From positions 354,819 to 418,818 of the forward strand of contig NZ_FMAC01000007.1 in NCBI RefSeq assembly GCF_900094555.1: DNA of 64,000 bases, written 5' to 3'. This document shows positions 1-8,608 of this stretch, piece by piece. The translations under genes were made by a program, and so were the position numbers. This stretch comes from Martinezella hainanensis (GTDB lineage Bacteria > Pseudomonadota > Alphaproteobacteria > Rhizobiales > Rhizobiaceae). Under the pieces are notes generated by a model, which was given only the letters and a program-made list of their open reading frames with translations, had not been told where the DNA came from and did no database searches. How positions within the stretch are numbered: the first letter of the stretch is position 1; each line of letters starts with the position of its first letter.

Positions 1-1
1 C

Positions 2-1369
2 GCCGTCGAAGACAATCCGGCGCTCGTGCGCCAGAAGAGTCGTGACTTCTATTGGTATTCGCCGATCCTGAAAGCCCAGCTCGACAATGTCACGGCCGAT
101 CTCGTGGTCACCCCGAAGACCGAGGAGGAGGTGATCCGCACTTTAAAGGTCGCCTACGCGCATGACGTACCCGTCACGCCACGCGGCGCCGGCACCGGCA
201 ATTACGGCCAGGCCATGCCGCTTTCCGGCGGCATCGTGCTCAACCTCGCCGCCATGAACAGGATCAAGGAGATCCATCCCGGCCGCGTCATCTGCGAGCC
301 CGGCATCGTCATTGCCGAACTCGACCGCCAGACCAAGGCGCATTCGGGCCAGGAATTGCGCTTCCATCCCTCGACGGCCCAGACGGCGACTATCGGCGGC
401 TTCATCGCCGGCGGTTCCGGCGGCGTCGGCTCGATTACCTGGGGCGGCCTGCGCGATCTCGGCAATATTCTGCGGCTGCGCGTCGTGACGATGGAGGCCG
501 AACCTCGCACCCTCGATCTGACCGGTTGGGACCTGACCAAGGTCAGCCACGCCTACGGCACGAACGGCATCATCACCGAGATCGAAATGCCGCTGGCGCC
601 AGCCTATGATTGGGTCGACGTGCTCGTCGGCTATGACGATTTCATGGATGCCGTGCGCTTTTCGGACGCGCTCGCCAAGTGCAACGGCATTCTGGTCAAG
701 GAAATTGCCCCGATCGCCGCGCCCATCCCGTACGAGTATTTTGCCCGCCACAAGCCCTATATCCGTGAGGGGCAATCGATCGTGGCTCTGATGATCGCAC
801 CGCATGCGATGGACCCCTTCGTTGCCTTTACGCGTCAGCAGAAGGGCGAGATCACCTTCCGCTCCGACAAGGTGGAGAGCATGAAGGGCATTCCACATGC
901 CTATGAGCTCGCCTGGAACCACACGACGCTGCGCGCCATCAAGGTCGATCCCTCGATCACCTATCTGCAGGTGCAGTATCCAGGCCCTGACCACGTCGCC
1001 AAGGTCCGGAAGATGGTGGAAATCTTCGGCGACGAAGTGCCCGGTCATCTCGAATTCATCCGCTTCGACGGCCAGATCCAGTGCGCCGGCCTGCCGCTGG
1101 TGCGCTACACGTCGGAAGCGCGCCTCGAGGAGATCATTAGGATTCACCAGGACCATGGCTGCCCGATCTTCAATCCGCACCGCTATACGCTCGAAGAAGG
1201 CGGCATGAAGCAGACGGATGCCGTCCAGCTTGCCTTCAAGAAGGAAACCGATCCGAAGGGGCTGCTCAATCCCGGCAAGATGATCGCCTGGGACGATCCG
1301 AATTTCGACTTCAAATCGGGCAAGAACTACCTCTTCCCCGGCCTCGCCGACCTGATGGAGGCTTCATGA
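2..1369 (+). CDS. FAD-binding (PCMH-type) oxidase, 5' end cut by window
   Basis: The frame is open to the first base of the window, so the true N-terminus lies outside; an internal GTG at 26 is only the first possible start here. The visible 450 or so residues match FAD-linked oxidases of the glycolate oxidase GlcD/VAO type. The FAD-binding segment shows PRGAGTGNYGQ and then TIGGFIAGGSGGVGS, which hold the FAD pyrophosphate in this family. The C-terminus ends with LLNPGKMI, the usual terminal motif of FAD-linked oxidases. No CysCys iron-sulfur domain is present, so it is not a GlpC-type fusion. The stop overlaps the next start (ATGA), so the flavoprotein and the flavodoxin-fold reductase are translationally coupled. 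The substrate is unknown. Confidence 0.8.
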   Translation, partial: AVEDNPALVRQKSRDFYWYSPILKAQLDNVTADLVVTPKTEEEVIRTLKVAYAHDVPVTPRGAGTGNYGQAMPLSGGIVLNLAAMNRIKEIHPGRVICEPGIVIAELDRQTKAHSGQELRFHPSTAQTATIGGFIAGGSGGVGSITWGGLRDLGNILRLRVVTMEAEPRTLDLTGWDLTKVSHAYGTNGIITEIEMPLAPAYDWVDVLVGYDDFMDAVRFSDALAKCNGILVKEIAPIAAPIPYEYFARHKPYIREGQSIVALMIAPHAMDPFVAFTRQQKGEITFRSDKVESMKGIPHAYELAWNHTTLRAIKVDPSITYLQVQYPGPDHVAKVRKMVEIFGDEVPGHLEFIRFDGQIQCAGLPLVRYTSEARLEEIIRIHQDHGCPIFNPHRYTLEEGGMKQTDAVQLAFKKETDPKGLLNPGKMIAWDDPNFDFKSGKNYLFPGLADLMEAS

Positions 1370-1947
1370 AGGTCTTGGTCCTTCATTCCCACCCGGTCGA
1401 GGAAAGTTTTGGCGGCGCGCTGCACCGGCAAACCCTCGATAGCCTGAAACGTGCGGGACACGAGGTCGACGACTGCAACCTCTACGCAGAGGGCTTTGAC
1501 CCTGTCCTGTCACGTCATGACCGGTTGATCTACCATGACTATCCCGAAAATACCGATGCGCTGAAATCTTACGTGGAACGGCTGGAGCGCACCGAAGCCC
1601 TCGTCATTGTGACCCCGGTATGGAACTTCGGCTTTCCGGCGATCCTCAAAGGCTATTTCGACCGGGTCTGGCTTCCGGGCGTTTCCTTCGAGCTCGTCAA
1701 CGGCAAGGTACGCTCGAAACTGCAGCATATCCGCAAGCTCGGTGCGGTCTTGACCTACGGCGCGGACCCATTCCGCGCCTTCGTCGCCGGCAACCCTCCG
1801 AAAAAGATCGTCAAGCGCGTGCTGCGCGCCCAGATCAAGCCCTTCGCCCCGGTCGTCTTCCTCGCCCATTACGACATGAACCGCTCGACAGAGACTTCCC
1901 GCAAGGAGTTTTTGGCGAAGGTCGGCCGCGAGATGGGGCGATTTTAA
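1366..1947 (+). CDS. NAD(P)H-dependent oxidoreductase, flavodoxin-like fold (NQO1/MdaB/KefF type)
   Basis: This 193-residue protein starts with MKVLVLHSHP and has TPVWNFGFPAILKGYFDRVW, the flavin and substrate loop of the NAD(P)H quinone oxidoreductase/KefF family (flavodoxin_2). Such enzymes use FMN or FAD to reduce quinones or related electrophiles in the cytoplasm. It overlaps the upstream FAD oxidase by four bases, so the two should be made together and may act in one pathway. The family is clear; the substrate is not. It runs convergent to the small gene at 2254-2556. Confidence 0.85.
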   Translation: MKVLVLHSHPVEESFGGALHRQTLDSLKRAGHEVDDCNLYAEGFDPVLSRHDRLIYHDYPENTDALKSYVERLERTEALVIVTPVWNFGFPAILKGYFDRVWLPGVSFELVNGKVRSKLQHIRKLGAVLTYGADPFRAFVAGNPPKKIVKRVLRAQIKPFAPVVFLAHYDMNRSTETSRKEFLAKVGREMGRF

Positions 1948-2253
1948 AAGCGGCTTTTTCTAGCGGCCGGAATGACCATGACTGTCCAACGGACAACTCC
2001 TCCATTTCTGGGTGAGACTATCGTTTAGCGACAATCGCGAGGCTCTTTCGCCTGAAGAAAGTCTGGCATTTGCGGGCAGCAGATGCCGGCCAATGTTCCG
2101 CAGCCGAAGAGACGTGAAAATTGGCCCGTTGTTCTGGCTAGCGGTAAACCTCGATCCGCTTGCGCGTTTGGGGAAATGACGGATCGCATTCCCCCAAACC
2201 GCTTCAATGAGCATCGAAAGCTTAAGAGCAATTCCCCGAAAAGCGGAAGAGCT
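1948..2253. other. 306-base convergent intergenic region, no gene seen
   Basis: No ORF with coding character is visible on either strand. The right end holds a GC-poor hairpin-like element, AGAGC (2225-2229) pairing with GCTCT (2251-2255), around the phrase TTCCCCGAAAAGCGGAA. This resembles short dispersed intergenic palindromes common in rhizobia and may end transcription of the leftward gene. A short TGTCC-AAC-GGACA palindrome sits near 1983-1995. Nothing else is supported. Confidence 0.4.
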
Positions 2254-2556
2254 CTAGTTGTTCAAAGCGCCGCCGATAATCGCGCCGAGTGCAAAGGCTG
2301 CGGCAGGATACCAAAGACCATCGCTGTGACGGCGATAGCCCGGGCGGCGATCGTGGTAACCCCTGTAGCCGTGATAGTAACCCGAACGGTCCTTACCCCG
2401 ATATGGTCCCCATCCCGGGCGTCCCGGTCCCCGCGGCGGCATCTTGCGATGAACTTCGTCGGGACGATCACGATGATGACGGGGCCATTCCTGCGCGTTG
2501 GCAAAGGGCGCTGCCAGCGTTACCGCAGCCATGGCGAGAGCAAAAATCTTTTTCAT
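2254..2556 (-). CDS. Small secreted protein, related to the N-terminal half of BA14K/RcnB-like proteins
   Basis: A 100-residue protein with a clear Sec signal peptide (MKKIFALAMAAVTLAAPFANA, cleavage after about residue 21). A very basic Gly/Arg/Tyr/His-rich middle follows, then the hydrophobic tail WYPAAAFALGAIIGGALNN. That tail resembles the transmembrane-like segment of alphaproteobacterial BA14K-type proteins, but the Cys-containing BA14K C-terminal domain is absent, so it is a short form or a different family. The start has a purine-rich ribosome site (AAGGAAG) just upstream. It would act in the periplasm or cell envelope. Function unknown. Confidence 0.7.
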   Translation of the reverse strand: MKKIFALAMAAVTLAAPFANAQEWPRHHRDRPDEVHRKMPPRGPGRPGWGPYRGKDRSGYYHGYRGYHDRRPGYRRHSDGLWYPAAAFALGAIIGGALNN

Positions 2557-2746
2557 TGGGCTTCCTTCCTTTTCATCAGGAAACCTTAGTAATCTTAAGG
2601 TGAACAGAGCGTTAATGTGCTGCTACCTTAAATAGCCGACCGCGCGGAATATCTCCCGGATCAATCCGGGCCGTCAGCCCTGAGAGCATCGTCAAAAGCA
2701 GGCCGAATATGCGCATACTTCAATCGACTCGGTGATATGGCAAAGT

Positions 2747-4165
2747 CTAGACGCCAGCCGACTTGCGCAGCGGCGCGGCAAGTTCGGTATCCCGGCGTTT
2801 GACGGCCTCGATGTCGCGATAGCCATTGGCAGGATGGGTTGCCGGCAGGTAAGGTCCCTCGCCGAAGAGCTTTTCGCGCAGGGTGCCTGGACGATAGGCA
2901 GTCGGATACACCCCACGCTTTTGCAGTTCCGGAACGAGCAGATCGACCGCCGCCTCAAAACTGTCCGGCGTTACCGCATAAGCGAGGTTGAAACCGTCGA
3001 GATCGGTCTCTTCGACCCATTCCTGCAGGATATCGGCGATAGTCGAGGGCGATCCGACAAATACCGGACCGGTTCCGCCGATCCCGCCCCATTTGGCGAG
3101 TTCCTCGACCGTCCAAGCCCGATCCTTGCCGCCAAAATGCTCGATCATCGAGACGATGGCATTGGTCTCGACCTTCTTCAATTCGTCAGTGGGCGCATAT
3201 TGGCCAAAGTCGATGCCGCTCCAGCCCGACATGAAGACAAGCGAGCCGTCATAGGAGGCGTAGCTCTGATACTCCTCGAAGAGCTGTTGCGCCTTTGCGT
3301 CGGTTTCCGCGATGATCAGCGTCGTGAGATTATAGATCAGCACCTTTCGTGGGTCGCGGCCGGCAGCCGCAGCCCTTTGCCTGATATCGGCGACATAGGC
3401 GCGCAGCAGGCTCTTGGTCGGAGCCGCCACGAAGACGCATTCAGCATGGCTGGCAGCAAAGGCCTTGCCAGGCCCCGATGCACCTGCCTGATAGAGCACG
3501 GGTGTGCGCTGGGGCGACGGTTCGCAGAGATGATAGCCGGGAACCTCGAAATACTTGCCCTTGTGACCGATCTCGTGAACCTTGGTAGGATCGGTGAAAA
3601 TGCCGCGCTTGGCATCGCGCAGCACGGCGCCCTCTTCCCAGCTTCCTTCGAAGAGCTTGTAGAGAACCTCCACATATTCGGCAGCGATCTCATAACGGTT
3701 GTCATGGGTCTTCAAGCCACCCTGACTGATGTTCTTGGCGCCGCTCTCGAGATAGGAGGTCACGATATTCCAGCCGATGCGACCCTTGGTGTGGTGGTCG
3801 GCGGTCGCAAGCCGTCGAGCAAAGGTATAGGGATGCTCAAACGAGGTGGAGGCGGTTATTCCGATACCGAGATGTTCGGTCGCAAGCGCGATCGGCGCCG
3901 CCAGCTGGATCGGGTCGTTGACCGGTATCTGCGCGGCCTGCTCTATCGCATGGTAGTTCGAGCCCTTGTAGACATCGTAATAGCCGATGACGTCGGCGAT
4001 GAATATGCCGTCGAAAATACCGCGTTCCAGCGTCCGCGCCAGATCCTGCCAATAGTCCAGATCCTTGTATTTCCATGATTTATCGCGCGGATGCCTCCAC
4101 AAACCGGGGGACTGATGCGCGACGCAGTTCATGTCGAACGCGTTGAATCGAATATGCCTTGTCAT
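2747..4165 (-). CDS. FMN-dependent monooxygenase of the NtaA/SnaA/DszA/SoxA family
   Basis: A 472-residue bacterial-luciferase-like (LLM) flavin monooxygenase. The N-terminal phrase ending in HQSPGLWRHPRDKS, then ARTLERGIFDGIFIADV and IGWNIVTSYLESGAKN, are hallmarks of the nitrilotriacetate/alkanesulfonate-like NtaA/SnaA/DszA subfamily. Members take reduced FMN from a partner reductase and oxidise sulfur- or nitrogen-containing organics, often to scavenge sulfur. No flavin reductase or transporter gene lies next to it; the nearest downstream gene is the secreted protein at 2254. A perfect inverted repeat lies 46 bases upstream of the start (4211-4234). The substrate cannot be read from the sequence. 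Confidence 0.88.
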   Translation of the reverse strand: MTRHIRFNAFDMNCVAHQSPGLWRHPRDKSWKYKDLDYWQDLARTLERGIFDGIFIADVIGYYDVYKGSNYHAIEQAAQIPVNDPIQLAAPIALATEHLGIGITASTSFEHPYTFARRLATADHHTKGRIGWNIVTSYLESGAKNISQGGLKTHDNRYEIAAEYVEVLYKLFEGSWEEGAVLRDAKRGIFTDPTKVHEIGHKGKYFEVPGYHLCEPSPQRTPVLYQAGASGPGKAFAASHAECVFVAAPTKSLLRAYVADIRQRAAAAGRDPRKVLIYNLTTLIIAETDAKAQQLFEEYQSYASYDGSLVFMSGWSGIDFGQYAPTDELKKVETNAIVSMIEHFGGKDRAWTVEELAKWGGIGGTGPVFVGSPSTIADILQEWVEETDLDGFNLAYAVTPDSFEAAVDLLVPELQKRGVYPTAYRPGTLREKLFGEGPYLPATHPANGYRDIEAVKRRDTELAAPLRKSAGV

Positions 4166-4210
4166 GCCAGCTCCGGACGAATTGAACCGACGATCAAGCT
4201 AGGGGCGGCA

Positions 4211-4234
4211 ATGCAATTCGAAAAGTAATTGCAT
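4211..4234 (-). promoter_or_regulatory. Perfect inverted repeat upstream of the flavin monooxygenase
   Basis: ATGCAATT (4211-4218) and AATTGCAT (4227-4234) are exact reverse complements with an 8-base spacer, in an AT-rich stretch upstream of the start at 4165. The symmetry and position suggest an operator for a dimeric regulator. No regulator gene is adjacent, so the binding protein is unknown. Confidence 0.45.
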
Positions 4235-4331
4235 AATGTCTATATACTCTATGGAGAAATATTTTTCCCCATTGCTCACCGGCAATTCGCTATTCGATCC
4301 TTGTGACTGGTGAGCGACTGGCGGACTCGAT

Positions 4332-5285
4332 CTAAAGGGCTGCCTTGTATGCAGACCATGTCGGCGGCGCGATCCGGAAGCCATTCTTCCCCGACGACTT
4401 CGCTTCGTACAAACCACGATCCGCCTTCGCGAATATGTCCTTGGACGAATGGCCGGGCACGATTATCGCCGCGCCGACGGAGGTTGCGATGCGAATGGTC
4501 TTCGCCGGCGTGGAGACGGTCCAGTTCAATCCCTTGACGACACGATCGGCGATTTTTGCAAGATGCTCGGTCGACAGGCATTCGTGGATAACGGCAAACT
4601 CGTCGCCGCCAATTCGCGCCACCATATTGGCCTTGGGGACTGCGCGCGAAAGTCTGCGCCCTGCCGCTTTGAGGCAATCATCCCCGGCCTGATGCCCGAG
4701 AGTATCGTTCACGGATTTGAAGCCGTCGAGATCTACCAGCAGGAGCGCTCTGCCGGTTCGGCCCTCGGCCGCACATATTTCGTTGAAGAACGTTTCAAAT
4801 CTGGTGCGGGATGTCAGTCCGGTGAGCATGTCATACTCGGCCAATTGACGAAGCTGCTCGACCATCGTCTTCTCGGCGGTAACATCCTGTTTCATCCCGA
4901 AAATTCTAGTCGCGGCTCCATTCGCGAACTCGACGCAGGCGGTTATCCTGATCCATCGACGATTGCCCCTTGCGGTAATGATCTGCGCATCCAGACTGAA
5001 GCCCTCGCCGGTGCGGATTGCTTTCTCACGCACCTCATCGAGACGTATTCGGGTCTCCGGCGTATAAAGTTTAAGGATTTCTTCCCTCGTCAGCGGCGTT
5101 TGCGGCGCAAGATCAAAAAGCTCATAGACCATATCCGTCCAACTAAGAGTCTGGTCGGGGAGGCTGCATTCCCATACCCCGATGCGAGCGGCCTTGAACG
5201 ATCGATCGAACAATTCCCGCAAATGCATGAACTCCCGGGAGCCGATTGCCTGTGGATCGAGTATTGCATTTCCATCGCAAGACAC
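4332..5285 (-). CDS. PAS-GGDEF diguanylate cyclase, cytoplasmic
   Basis: A 317-residue protein with an N-terminal PAS domain (about 25-140; note WECSLPDQTLSWTDMVYELF and the PAC-like WIRITACVEF) and a C-terminal GGDEF domain (about 155-310). The active-site signature is intact (ARIGGDEFAVI), as is LLVDLDGFKSVNDTLGHQAGD, so it should make cyclic di-GMP from GTP. I do not see an RxxD inhibitory site at the expected position before GGDEF. There is no transmembrane segment, so the PAS domain would read a cytoplasmic signal. The start is uncertain; a later Met (MHLRELFDRS) is possible. It is a lone gene, without an EAL partner. Confidence 0.88.
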   Translation of the reverse strand: MSCDGNAILDPQAIGSREFMHLRELFDRSFKAARIGVWECSLPDQTLSWTDMVYELFDLAPQTPLTREEILKLYTPETRIRLDEVREKAIRTGEGFSLDAQIITARGNRRWIRITACVEFANGAATRIFGMKQDVTAEKTMVEQLRQLAEYDMLTGLTSRTRFETFFNEICAAEGRTGRALLLVDLDGFKSVNDTLGHQAGDDCLKAAGRRLSRAVPKANMVARIGGDEFAVIHECLSTEHLAKIADRVVKGLNWTVSTPAKTIRIATSVGAAIIVPGHSSKDIFAKADRGLYEAKSSGKNGFRIAPPTWSAYKAAL

Positions 5286-5631
5286 TGGAGGCCCTCACCA
5301 GCTGATCAAAAAGAGCGTCACCAGCTTTATCGCTGAGAATCTTTCCCAATGGAATGATTACATGGATTGTTTGCATTTTGGTTTCTAAAAGTACGAGCGC
5401 TGCGATTATCGCCGATATCAACAGCCCTGATTTGAGACCAAGCCTCCAAAGAAGGGGTTATTTCAAGCGGCAGACGTATTTGCAAAGCATGGAGCAACCG
5501 ACGGGCGCAGCTTGACGGGGGAACTTGCTTCGCCGCCAGCCGCTTGAATGGCCGCAGCGCGCCATTTTCGAAAATGAGTCGATGGTCAGTGCGGGCATTT
5601 GCTCCCAAACTTGGCGCCAGCGATTTCCTGA
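5286..5631. other. 346-base gap between chrA and the GGDEF gene, no gene supported
   Basis: A leftward frame runs through part of this stretch (5421 down to 5143), but it overlaps the GGDEF gene in another frame, has no ribosome site and no recognisable family. I read the gap as the promoter region of the GGDEF gene plus the 3' trailer of the chromate transporter genes. Confidence 0.4.
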
Positions 5632-6162
5632 TCACACCTGGCCAACGCCGCTCAGCCCGATCAACGCGCCAATGCCCAGAACGATGAGCGGATGAACGCG
5701 CGTTGTCGAGAGAACAAGCGCGCCAGCTGCCGCTATGGCCGCCAGAATCCAGCCCTGAGTTGACGCCTCGGTAATGACAGCCGCGCTGGCGGTGACAAGC
5801 CCCGCGGTCATCGGCACCAGGCCTGCCTGTACGATCCTTCGCCACGGCCTGTACTTGAAGCGATTCCAGAGATGGAGCACCAGATAGGTCAGAACCGAAG
5901 AAGGCCCGAATTTTGCCGCCGATGTCACCAAGACGCCCGCCCATCCGGCAACATGCCAACCGACCAGGGGCACGACCATCAGGTTTGGACCGGGAGCCGC
6001 CTGCGCCAATGCGAACAGCGCACCGAATTGCTGCGCCGTCATCCAATGCTGCACGTCGACGACCTGCCGGTGCATTTCAGGGAGGATGGAATTGCCGCCG
6101 CCGAAGGCCAGCAATGAAAGCTGCGTGAAAATGATTGCGAGAGCGAGCAGGGTCGTGGTCAT
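5632..6162 (-). CDS. chrA: Chromate transporter, C-terminal-type single CHR domain
   Basis: A 176-residue membrane protein with the CHR-domain signature near the N-terminus (FGGGNSILPEMHR) and the second family motif LAQAAPGPNLMVVPLVGWHVAG, followed by several hydrophobic segments. It is about half the length of a classical two-domain ChrA. The adjacent gene supplies the other half, so this is a short-chain CHR pair whose two proteins probably form a heterodimer. Its start overlaps the stop of the upstream half (ATGA). Family knowledge says chromate efflux, but many CHR proteins are untested, so the true substrate may differ. Confidence 0.88.
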   Translation of the reverse strand: MTTTLLALAIIFTQLSLLAFGGGNSILPEMHRQVVDVQHWMTAQQFGALFALAQAAPGPNLMVVPLVGWHVAGWAGVLVTSAAKFGPSSVLTYLVLHLWNRFKYRPWRRIVQAGLVPMTAGLVTASAAVITEASTQGWILAAIAAAGALVLSTTRVHPLIVLGIGALIGLSGVGQV

Positions 6163-6725
6163 GATTCAAGCTTCCAGGTGGCGATCATGCTGAGAGGCGC
6201 CAGAACCAGCATGGTCGGCAGCAAGGGCAATCCGGCGATGGCGATGGCAGCAAAACAAACGGCGGCAATGACCAGGGCGACGGGCCTGCGGCGCAACGGC
6301 AGGACGATCTTGACGGCCATCGAGATCAGCAGACCGGCAGCTGCCGCGGCAAGGCCGGCAAACATGTGCTGGATGCGCGGATCGCTGTTGAACTGATCGT
6401 AAATGACGCCGAGACCGATGACGATTGCCGTCGGCGCGACGATCAGGCCGAAAAGGGCCGAAAAAGCGCCTGCCACACCTTGAAATTTCGAGCCGATCGC
6501 AACCGACATATTGATGATGTTGCCGCCAGGCAGGAACTGACAGAGCCCGAGCAGCTCGGTGAATTCCTCCCCGGTCAGCCACTTGCGATCCTCCACCACC
6601 ATGCGGCGTGCAAGCGGCAAGACACCACCAAAGCCGATGAGGCCGAGCTTGAAAAAGCCGAAGAAGAGTTCGGCGACGGTTGGCTCTTCGCGTTGAACGG
6701 TGCTGTGAGGGGAAATGGCATCCAT
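6159..6725 (-). CDS. chrA: Chromate transporter, N-terminal-type single CHR domain
   Basis: The partner of the gene at 5632, with the CHR motif FFKLGLIGFGGVLPLARRMVVE and the second motif LCQFLPGGNIINMSVAIGSKFQG. I chose the Met at 6725 (MDAISPHSTVQ) because it gives the usual short cytoplasmic leader and has an AGG about seven bases upstream; two earlier Met codons (6791 and 6776) would extend into the LysR-type operator. About 188 residues with several membrane segments. The gene is first in a two-gene operon and divergent from a LysR gene, which probably controls it. Confidence 0.87.
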   Translation of the reverse strand: MDAISPHSTVQREEPTVAELFFGFFKLGLIGFGGVLPLARRMVVEDRKWLTGEEFTELLGLCQFLPGGNIINMSVAIGSKFQGVAGAFSALFGLIVAPTAIVIGLGVIYDQFNSDPRIQHMFAGLAAAAAGLLISMAVKIVLPLRRRPVALVIAAVCFAAIAIAGLPLLPTMLVLAPLSMIATWKLES

Positions 6726-6789
6726 ATCTTGGCCTATGTGCTTTATGTCGAACAAGGCGGCAAAATAGGCTTTCATCGACCATGCGTCC

Positions 6790-6819
6790 AATATATGGAT
6801 TTATTAGTATCCATATATT
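6790..6819. promoter_or_regulatory. LysR-type operator between chrA pair and its divergent regulator
   Basis: AATATATGGAT (6790-6800) and ATCCATATATT (6809-6819) form a perfect 11-base inverted repeat with an 8-base spacer, lying between the divergent starts at 6725 and 6831. It contains the T-N11-A type symmetry typical of LysR sites. Position and symmetry make it the likely operator for both the regulator and the CHR pair. Confidence 0.7.
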
Positions 6820-6830
6820 TGAGATATGCC

Positions 6831-7751
6831 ATGATCGAGCTTCGACATCTTCGCTATGCCGTAACCGTTGCCGATGAGGGGCATATGACCCGTGCCGCGG
6901 AAAGGCTCGGCATCCAGCAGCCGCCACTCAGCCAGCAGATCGCCAAGCTGGAAGCGATCGTCGGTGCCCCGCTCTTCAAGCGTTTGCCGAGAGGCGTCGC
7001 ACTGACGGATGCTGGGCAGACCTTCGTGGAGAGAGCAAGGACCATCCTGCATGACGTCGATCTTGCAATAGAGGCAACAAGACGCAACGCGCGTGGAGAG
7101 GAGGGAAGCCTCGCCATCGGCTTTACCAGTTCGGCCGCGTTTCATCCCCTCGTCACCTCGGCCGTCCGTTCGCTCGGCGAGACATCGCCCAATGTCGTGC
7201 TCAAGCTTGAGGAAGCCAGTACGCCCGATCTCATTACCATGATGCATTCCGGCCTTCTCGATGTCGCATTCGTGCGCTCTCCCGTCGCACAATCGAGCGG
7301 GCTGATAATTTCTCGAATTCTCGACGAAGAGATGCTGGTGGCTCTTCCCGATCGTCATCCGCTTGCCACGACGAGGGGCGAGAACCCCGTTCAATTGTCG
7401 GAACTCGCAAACGAGCCCTTCATCCTTTACCGGCGACCGTCGGGGCCGGGACTATATGACGGCATCATAGCGGCGTGCCTTGCCGCGGGTTTCAGCCCGA
7501 AAATACGGCATGAGGCTCCCCGGTTGCTGTCGACGCTCAGCCTTGTCGCCGCCGGGCTCGGAATCTCCATCATTCCAGGATCGATCGCCCGGCTGGAGAC
7601 GAACGGCATCGCCTATCTCAGACTTGACCCTCGCGCCAACCTCATAGCGCCACTTTATCTTGCGCAACGCGATGAACAGCCAAGTGGCGCGCTGCGGCTG
7701 TTTGCCGACATCGTCCATCGGGAGAAAATGTCGCTGAAATACGGACCTTGA
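6831..7751 (+). CDS. LysR-family transcriptional regulator next to chrA
   Basis: A 306-residue LysR protein. The winged HTH is at residues 1-60 (MIELRHLRYAVTVADEGHMT, then QQPPLSQQIAKLE), and the ligand domain runs from about 90 to the end. Its style (ELRHLRYAV, GIGFTSSAAF-like and IISRILDEEMLVALPDRHPL segments) is closest to BenM/CatM/CbbR-type activators of aromatic or small-acid pathways. It is transcribed away from the chromate transporter pair across an 11-base perfect palindrome, so it probably regulates that operon and itself. The inducer is not predictable from sequence. Confidence 0.88.
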   Translation: MIELRHLRYAVTVADEGHMTRAAERLGIQQPPLSQQIAKLEAIVGAPLFKRLPRGVALTDAGQTFVERARTILHDVDLAIEATRRNARGEEGSLAIGFTSSAAFHPLVTSAVRSLGETSPNVVLKLEEASTPDLITMMHSGLLDVAFVRSPVAQSSGLIISRILDEEMLVALPDRHPLATTRGENPVQLSELANEPFILYRRPSGPGLYDGIIAACLAAGFSPKIRHEAPRLLSTLSLVAAGLGISIIPGSIARLETNGIAYLRLDPRANLIAPLYLAQRDEQPSGALRLFADIVHREKMSLKYGP

Positions 7752-7827
7752 GCCAGCCTCCTGTCAGGAAAGATCGACCGGCTTGTGTCTGGTCCTTTGC
7801 GAGTACGTTCGACAACGCCTGCGTAGC

Positions 7828-8568
7828 CTAGAAGCTCAGCGTTGCATCCTTCCAGAGACGAAATCCCCCAAGGAAGGCGTTTTCGTTCTCGCCGACACGG
7901 CAACCGGCTGGCAGCTCCTTGAGCTTTTCAGCGTTGCCGCCACCGATGACGATTTCGTGTGGCAACAACGCCGCCCGCAACCTTTCCACGATCTCCTCGA
8001 CCGACTGGCGCCATTTTTTCTTGCCGTATTTTTCAAGGCCGCGTTCGCCGATAAAATCTTCGAAAGTGTCACGCTTCTTGTAGGGCAGGTGGGCGAGTTC
8101 CATGGGCAGGCAGACGTGATTGGCGATCATCGCCGAACCCAATCCCGTGCCGAGGCCGAGAAACAGCATGTTGCCGTTCTTGTAGTTGCCGATTGCCTGC
8201 ATCACGGCATCATTGACAAGCTTGACCGGCTTTCCGAAAGCGGAAGAAAAATCGAAATCCTGCCAGCCAGGTCCGAGATTGTGTGGCTCCGCAGCCGGCT
8301 TGTTGTTCAACACCGGGCCTGGATATCCCATGCCGATAACGTCGTATTGCCAATCGCTCGTCAGCTCCTTGACGGTCTGAACCATCTGTTTTGCCGACAT
8401 TGTTGGACCGGAGACGGCCGCTCGGCGCTCACCGCCGGAGCTGAGACGCATCTTTACATGCGAACCGCCGAGATCGATCGCCAAGACGACCAGTTCTTCT
8501 GTCGCAGCCGGAGCCGCGATTTTCTTCGATTTTGCGTTTGCTTTGCGGCTCTCTGTTATCTGGCTCAT
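7828..8568 (-). CDS. ROK-family sugar kinase, polyphosphate-glucokinase-like
   Basis: About 246 residues. The phosphate-binding motif is VVLAIDLGGSHVKMRLSSGG, and GMGYPGPV, NDAVMQAIG and LFLGLGTGLGSAMI follow the ROK/PPGK order. Polyphosphate glucokinases of this type phosphorylate glucose from polyphosphate and/or ATP. I chose the Met at 8568 (MSQITES); a GTG at 8580 would add four residues. It follows a GH15 glucoamylase-type gene by 40 bases in the same direction, which suggests released glucose is phosphorylated here. The phosphoryl donor is an inference. Confidence 0.75.
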   Translation of the reverse strand: MSQITESRKANAKSKKIAAPAATEELVVLAIDLGGSHVKMRLSSGGERRAAVSGPTMSAKQMVQTVKELTSDWQYDVIGMGYPGPVLNNKPAAEPHNLGPGWQDFDFSSAFGKPVKLVNDAVMQAIGNYKNGNMLFLGLGTGLGSAMIANHVCLPMELAHLPYKKRDTFEDFIGERGLEKYGKKKWRQSVEEIVERLRAALLPHEIVIGGGNAEKLKELPAGCRVGENENAFLGGFRLWKDATLSF

Positions 8569-8608
8569 CTTCGCCCACACTTTCTATCCATGACCGGCAC
8601 CATGCATG

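Noticed and set aside
2732..4078. 448-codon open frame on the plus strand opposite the flavin monooxygenase
   Set aside because: It is the antisense shadow of a clear LLM monooxygenase, kept open by high GC at third positions; no family resemblance and no ribosome site.
5143..5421. 92-codon minus-strand frame spanning the GGDEF start
   Set aside because: It overlaps the GGDEF gene in another frame, has no ribosome site and no recognisable domain.
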